NCBI GenBank assembly: GCA_002418835.1
Contig: DIEX01000027.1
Location: 45,751 to 109,750, forward strand
Source: Spirochaetia bacterium UBA5763
Lineage (GTDB): Bacteria; Spirochaetota; UBA4802; UBA5550
DNA length: 64,000 nucleotides
Direction: 5' to 3'
The position numbers and the translations under genes were made by a program. The notes below the pieces were generated by a model. It worked only from the letters and a program-made list of their open reading frames with translations. It was not told the origin of the DNA and ran no database searches. This document shows, piece after piece, positions 62,137 to 64,000 of this stretch. Positions within the stretch are counted from its first letter, which is position 1, and the number at the start of each line of letters is the position of its first letter.

Positions 62137-62671
62137 TCTTTTTAATAACACGCCCGCTCTCCACAAAAGAGATCCCCACACCCTGCCTGATGCTTATCAT
62201 AACAGCTTCAATGATTGGGCTCTGCACAGGAGACTTTGATATCCACTTCACAATGAAGTTTGCACCTATCCCGCCGGTTGTGTCATCCTCCGCTATAACA
62301 AGGTCGAATGTTTCAAGGGGTTTAACTCTCACAGGCTTTTTGAGAAACTTCATCACGCTCTCACCCTTTGAATTATTATAGTTTATCTCTTTTATAAATA
62401 TATCATTAATCGTGTCAGTGTTGCGTATCCCGAGAGTTACCGTGAGGTTATACACCTTGGTGCTGTCCCTGTAATAGATGCTGGAATAAACCGGAACGTA
62501 AACATACTCCCCTGCTGCGGCAGCAGAATCAGGTATATCCTCTGCAAGTTCATGGGCTGCAATTTTTTTCATGTTCATTTTCTGGAAGAAGTCCAGTGCA
62601 GGTTTATCTCCCCCTATATCATTGCATGAAAAGAGCAAAGGGAAAGTAAGGAGTATAAGTAGTTTTTTCAT
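62129..62671 (-). CDS. DUF3124 lipoprotein
   Basis: The 180-residue product has a lipoprotein signal (LLTFPLLFSC, Cys16) and a domain with YVYVPVYSSIYYRDSTKVYN, TLGIRNTDTINDIFI, TGGIGANFIVKWISKSPV and IIEAVMISIRQGVGISFVES, matching the DUF3124 family. Function is unknown. The gene is convergent with the K+ channel. Confidence 0.85.
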   Translation of the reverse strand: MKKLLILLTFPLLFSCNDIGGDKPALDFFQKMNMKKIAAHELAEDIPDSAAAAGEYVYVPVYSSIYYRDSTKVYNLTVTLGIRNTDTINDIFIKEINYNNSKGESVMKFLKKPVRVKPLETFDLVIAEDDTTGGIGANFIVKWISKSPVQSPIIEAVMISIRQGVGISFVESGRVIKKIR

Positions 62672-62766
62672 AATCTGGGCCTCTCCGGTTAGTTTATGCT
62701 AATGAGAGTATATTCCATTATATATATTTCAAGTCAATTTTGACCGTATCAGAGAATCTCTCCGAT

Positions 62767-63504
62767 TCACCTCCCTCCCCCTTTCAGCACACCATGTGTT
62801 GACTCATTCCCGTAATTTTCAAGGTACGGTTTCCCGCTCCTCCGGAGCTCCCCCTTCTTTAAATCAAGGGTGTACACAACAAACTTCCCCTGCTCCCTTA
62901 AATAGAGGTCCATCTCATCAGCCTTGTTCCACATCATGAATATAAGCTCAGGTTCGCCAGGTTCAAAGGCCGCATGCCCGCCGGTGCCGTCGATGTTCAT
63001 TATCCATACAGTGTTATTTTTTACTGTGGCGATTCTAATCGCGTCAGGGGAGAGTTCAGGTTTCTCCCCGGCAGAGAGGAACTCCCTTGTCTCACCACTC
63101 TTCATATTAATGAGCACCACGGGATTGGCGGAATTCTCTTTCACATCAGCACTCCATATTTTATACGCAGCCATATCACCCTTCCGGGAAAAACGGGCAG
63201 ATGGCGGATAGCCCCTCGGTATACCGGATGCCCTTGCTGCCACCCTCACCTCACCTGTATCCCTGCTGAATACGCATATAAATTTTTCATCCCGCACATA
63301 CTTAGGAATCCCTCCGTCAGGGAACCTCGCTGCCCCCTTCGGCTGGTGAAAATCCCTCTCCCACCTGAGGAAGATAAATTCCCTGCCGCTGCTATCCCAT
63401 CTGCCGGTGCTGTAATGTACAGCCCTGGTTAACTCCTTTTCATAGCAGCTGAATATTGAGCATAACATAAATACCGCCGTAAATATAATAAGTCCTCTTT
63501 TCAT
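62767..63504 (-). CDS. TolB/WD40-like lipoprotein
   Basis: The 245-residue protein has a lipoprotein signal (FMLCSIFSC, Cys20) and repeated beta-propeller blades with the TolB pattern (for example FICVFSRDTGEVRVA, AGEKPELSPDAIRIATVKNN and TVWIMNIDGTGG). It is likely periplasmic or surface-exposed. No partner gene (TolB/Pal) is adjacent. The C-terminal GGGR tail is unusual. Confidence 0.75.
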   Translation of the reverse strand: MKRGLIIFTAVFMLCSIFSCYEKELTRAVHYSTGRWDSSGREFIFLRWERDFHQPKGAARFPDGGIPKYVRDEKFICVFSRDTGEVRVAARASGIPRGYPPSARFSRKGDMAAYKIWSADVKENSANPVVLINMKSGETREFLSAGEKPELSPDAIRIATVKNNTVWIMNIDGTGGHAAFEPGEPELIFMMWNKADEMDLYLREQGKFVVYTLDLKKGELRRSGKPYLENYGNESTHGVLKGGGR

Positions 63505-63615
63505 CCGGCTTCCGCATCTTTACAAGAGAGTTAATAAATTAATTATATCGTAATAAGGGGGAGGATTTTTAAAATATCGGTTCAGGGGGGTAATTTTGCA
63601 CCTCAAAGCTCCGGT

Positions 63616-63741
63616 TTTAAAGCTTTTAGCTCTGAATTCAAAGCTCTGAACTGCAATTTCAAAGCTTTTTGCTCTGAGTTCAAAGCCCTGAGCTGCAATT
63701 TCAAAGCTTTTTGCTTTGAGTTCAAAGCTCTGAACTCCGGC
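63616..63741. repeat. 21-bp tandem repeat, six copies
   Basis: Copies of about 21 bp begin at 63616, 63637, 63658, 63679, 63700 and 63721, in perfect phase, with two alternating types (a 42-bp higher unit). The core is TTCAAAGCTYTGARCTGCAAT alternating with TTCAAAGCTTTTTGCTYTGAG. Read on the minus strand in one frame the unit encodes a heptad such as SFEIAVQ and GFELRAK, within an open frame at 63520-63864 whose flanks have no recognisable protein content. It may be a hypervariable spacer or a remnant. Confidence 0.8.
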
Positions 63742-63930
63742 TTTTATGCTCAGAGGTGGAATTTTCACCCTCAAAGAGTCAACTTTGATGCTCCGACAGG
63801 GAAGTCCCTCTCTCCGCCGGATCAATTTATACACACACAAAAAATACTTGCCAATCAGGGGCAATAATTATTGCCTTCCAGATGTACTTATGCTTAAATT
63901 CAGGTAAATATCGGGGATTACAGGTAAAAA

Positions 63931-64000
63931 ATGGACTTATCTCAGATCAGGAATTTTTCAATTATCGCGCACATTGACCACGGGAAATCGACCCTGGCTG
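63931..64000 (+). CDS. lepA: Elongation factor 4 (LepA), start of gene
   Basis: Only the first 23 codons are inside the window. They read MDLSQIRNFSIIAHIDHGKS and continue TLA, the start of the GTPase P-loop of LepA. LepA is a translational GTPase that binds the ribosome and aids translation under stress. The AGGTAAAAAATG site is weak. The gene continues past the window end. Confidence 0.93.
   Translation, partial: MDLSQIRNFSIIAHIDHGKSTLA

Noticed and set aside
63520..63864. 114-codon ORF as a real protein gene
   Set aside because: Most of the frame is the 21-bp repeat and the flanks give no recognisable protein, so it is listed as a repeat only.

Overview
The window is a 64 kb piece of an AT-rich bacterial chromosome with tightly packed genes on both strands. 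The organism is a diderm: the window carries BamA, an OmpH/Skp-like protein, a second Omp85-type barrel, a TonB-receptor-like barrel and several lipoproteins. A type III glutamine synthetase, a bacterial inositol-phosphate synthase, a PanP-like decarboxylase and a secreted helical protein resembling FcpA of Leptospira point to Spirochaetota, perhaps on the leptospiral side. That placement is inference, not proof. I saw no rRNA, tRNA, CRISPR array, insertion sequence or prophage. The region looks like core chromosome with a few accessory modules.

Positions 1-14160 are almost all minus strand. They hold the Sec auxiliary operon (yajC, an unknown membrane protein, secD, secF), envelope biogenesis genes (bamA, a reduced OmpH-like lipoprotein, an L,D-transpeptidase-like lipoprotein), an outer-membrane barrel, metK, secG, tpiA, gap, folK and a DnaC-like ATPase. 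Positions 14366-29422 hold mixed metabolism and surface functions: the FcpA-like protein, ino1, ilvE, a stand-alone MshEN-like protein, glpK, a neuB/lipoprotein/polysaccharide-deacetylase operon, a hydantoinase-like plus histone-deacetylase-like pair, and glnN.

Positions 29927-39418 hold a PLP decarboxylase, a GntR regulator, mmuM, a flavin disulfide oxidoreductase diverging from a glutaredoxin-like/ferredoxin-thioredoxin-reductase pair, and a tandem pair of CoA-transferases behind a TetR regulator with an obvious operator palindrome. Positions 39600-46233 form a signalling block (two histidine kinases, two response regulators, a STAS-like protein) followed by small membrane proteins, including a SemiSWEET-like transporter. 

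Positions 46430-64000 hold leuA, panP, a STAS protein, an arsR-Omp85 operon, an exonuclease-WYL fusion, murB, cysS-rlmB, a HEPN/MNT pair, a REC-PAS-GGDEF protein, a potassium channel, a DUF3124 lipoprotein, a TolB-like lipoprotein, a 21-bp tandem repeat and the start of lepA.

The most interesting signal is upstream of leuA. It is a complete leucine transcription attenuator: a 24-codon leader peptide with nine leucines, an antiterminator segment containing its stop codon, and a strong terminator with nine U residues. A second small ORF with a good ribosome-binding site lies between that attenuator and leuA. Two other gaps, upstream of murB and upstream of the disulfide oxidoreductase, carry minus-strand terminators with no gene in front of them, which suggests leader RNAs or small RNAs.
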